In this document: piece by piece, positions 63,961 to 64,000 of the stretch
How the letters are laid out: each line of letters begins with the position of its first letter
How positions within the stretch are numbered: position 1 is the first letter of the stretch
Source of the DNA: Lepidostoma basale
Lineage: Eukaryota > Arthropoda > Insecta > Trichoptera > Lepidostomatidae
DNA: 64,000 nt
Direction of reading: 5' to 3'
Assembly (NCBI GenBank): GCA_022606425.2
Contig: JAHDVF020000661.1
Span: forward strand, 248,001-312,000
The notes under the pieces: generated by a model
Database searches by the model: none
Seen by the model: the letters and a program-made list of their open reading frames with translations, nothing else
What the model was told of the DNA's origin: nothing
Position numbers and translations under genes: made by a program

Positions 63961-64000
63961 GGGGGACTTACCGGTGAGTCGGGTAAGTACTTACGTAATA

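Overview
This window looks like an insect nuclear genome, most likely Lepidoptera. The reasons are AT-rich non-coding DNA, introns with GT/AG borders, UDP-glycosyltransferase (UGT) genes of insect type, and a dense load of young and old transposable elements. There is no sign of bacterial, phage or organellar DNA. The only genes I can support fully are membrane-bound UGTs, enzymes that glycosylate lipophilic dietary and endogenous compounds in the ER.

UGT layout. UGT-A (+) is complete in four exons at 22665-23540, 24712-24934, 26214-26430 and 28934-29201 (527 codons). Two intact, closely related first exons follow on the + strand: 1B at 37579-38415 and 1C at 47599-48438. I can find only one downstream set of common exons for them: 51288-51510, 53262-53478 and 55577-55853. 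Both first exons end in phase 0 and would splice to the same exon 2, so the locus may use alternative first exons, as the vertebrate UGT1 locus does. UGT-D (-) enters from the right: exon 3 is 62717-62933 and terminal exon 4 is 58245-58524, while exons 1-2 lie beyond the window. Exon 2 (223 nt, both copies) and exon 3 (217 nt, all three copies) have fixed lengths, and all three C-termini carry a membrane segment followed by a KXKXX-type ER-retrieval tail.

Mobile DNA. Nearly everything else is repeats. LINE-A is an RTE-like non-LTR element with a (GTTA)n tail and about twenty copies. Many other LINE 3' ends carry (GAA)n or (ATG)n tails (LINE-B to LINE-J). There are four SINE-like families: SINE-1 shares its 3' end with LINE-A, SINE-2 has an AAGTCC tail, SINE-3 a GATTT tail, and SINE-4 is tRNA-derived. 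There are two mariner transposase remnants, and TIR elements including a TTAA-flanked piggyBac-like MITE, a TTA-flanked Harbinger-like MITE and a 572-bp element full of sub-terminal repeats. Many insertions are nested and several have readable target-site duplications, so their relative ages can be ordered.

Most interesting observation. At least ten repeats, falling into several otherwise different palindromic (foldback) families, carry a hairpin followed by CGAAACATGTC, CGAAACAGCTGTC or CGAAACCGGTC. Read on the correct strand, this is the type I hammerhead ribozyme layout: CUGANGA, stem II, GAAA, a very short self-complementary stem III, UC, then stem I. Copies at 5024-5069, 35220-35262, 55284-55322 and 61293-61335 keep the nine-plus core bases and a pairing stem I. 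In the palindromic families one ribozyme motif sits on each arm, facing outward on opposite strands, so either transcript direction would carry one. Hammerheads with minimal stem III are known from Penelope-like elements and retrozymes; this palindromic arrangement is what I would follow up.

Order from left to right: 0-22 kb repeats with one possible orphan terminal exon at 4507-4590; 22.3-29.3 kb UGT-A; 29.3-37.4 kb repeats, including a twin-primed LINE at 34.1-34.6 kb; 37.4-55.9 kb UGT-B/C with repeat-filled introns; 55.9-58.2 kb intergenic repeats; 58.2-64 kb UGT-D on the minus strand with a LINE-rich intron and a 42-bp minisatellite at the right edge.
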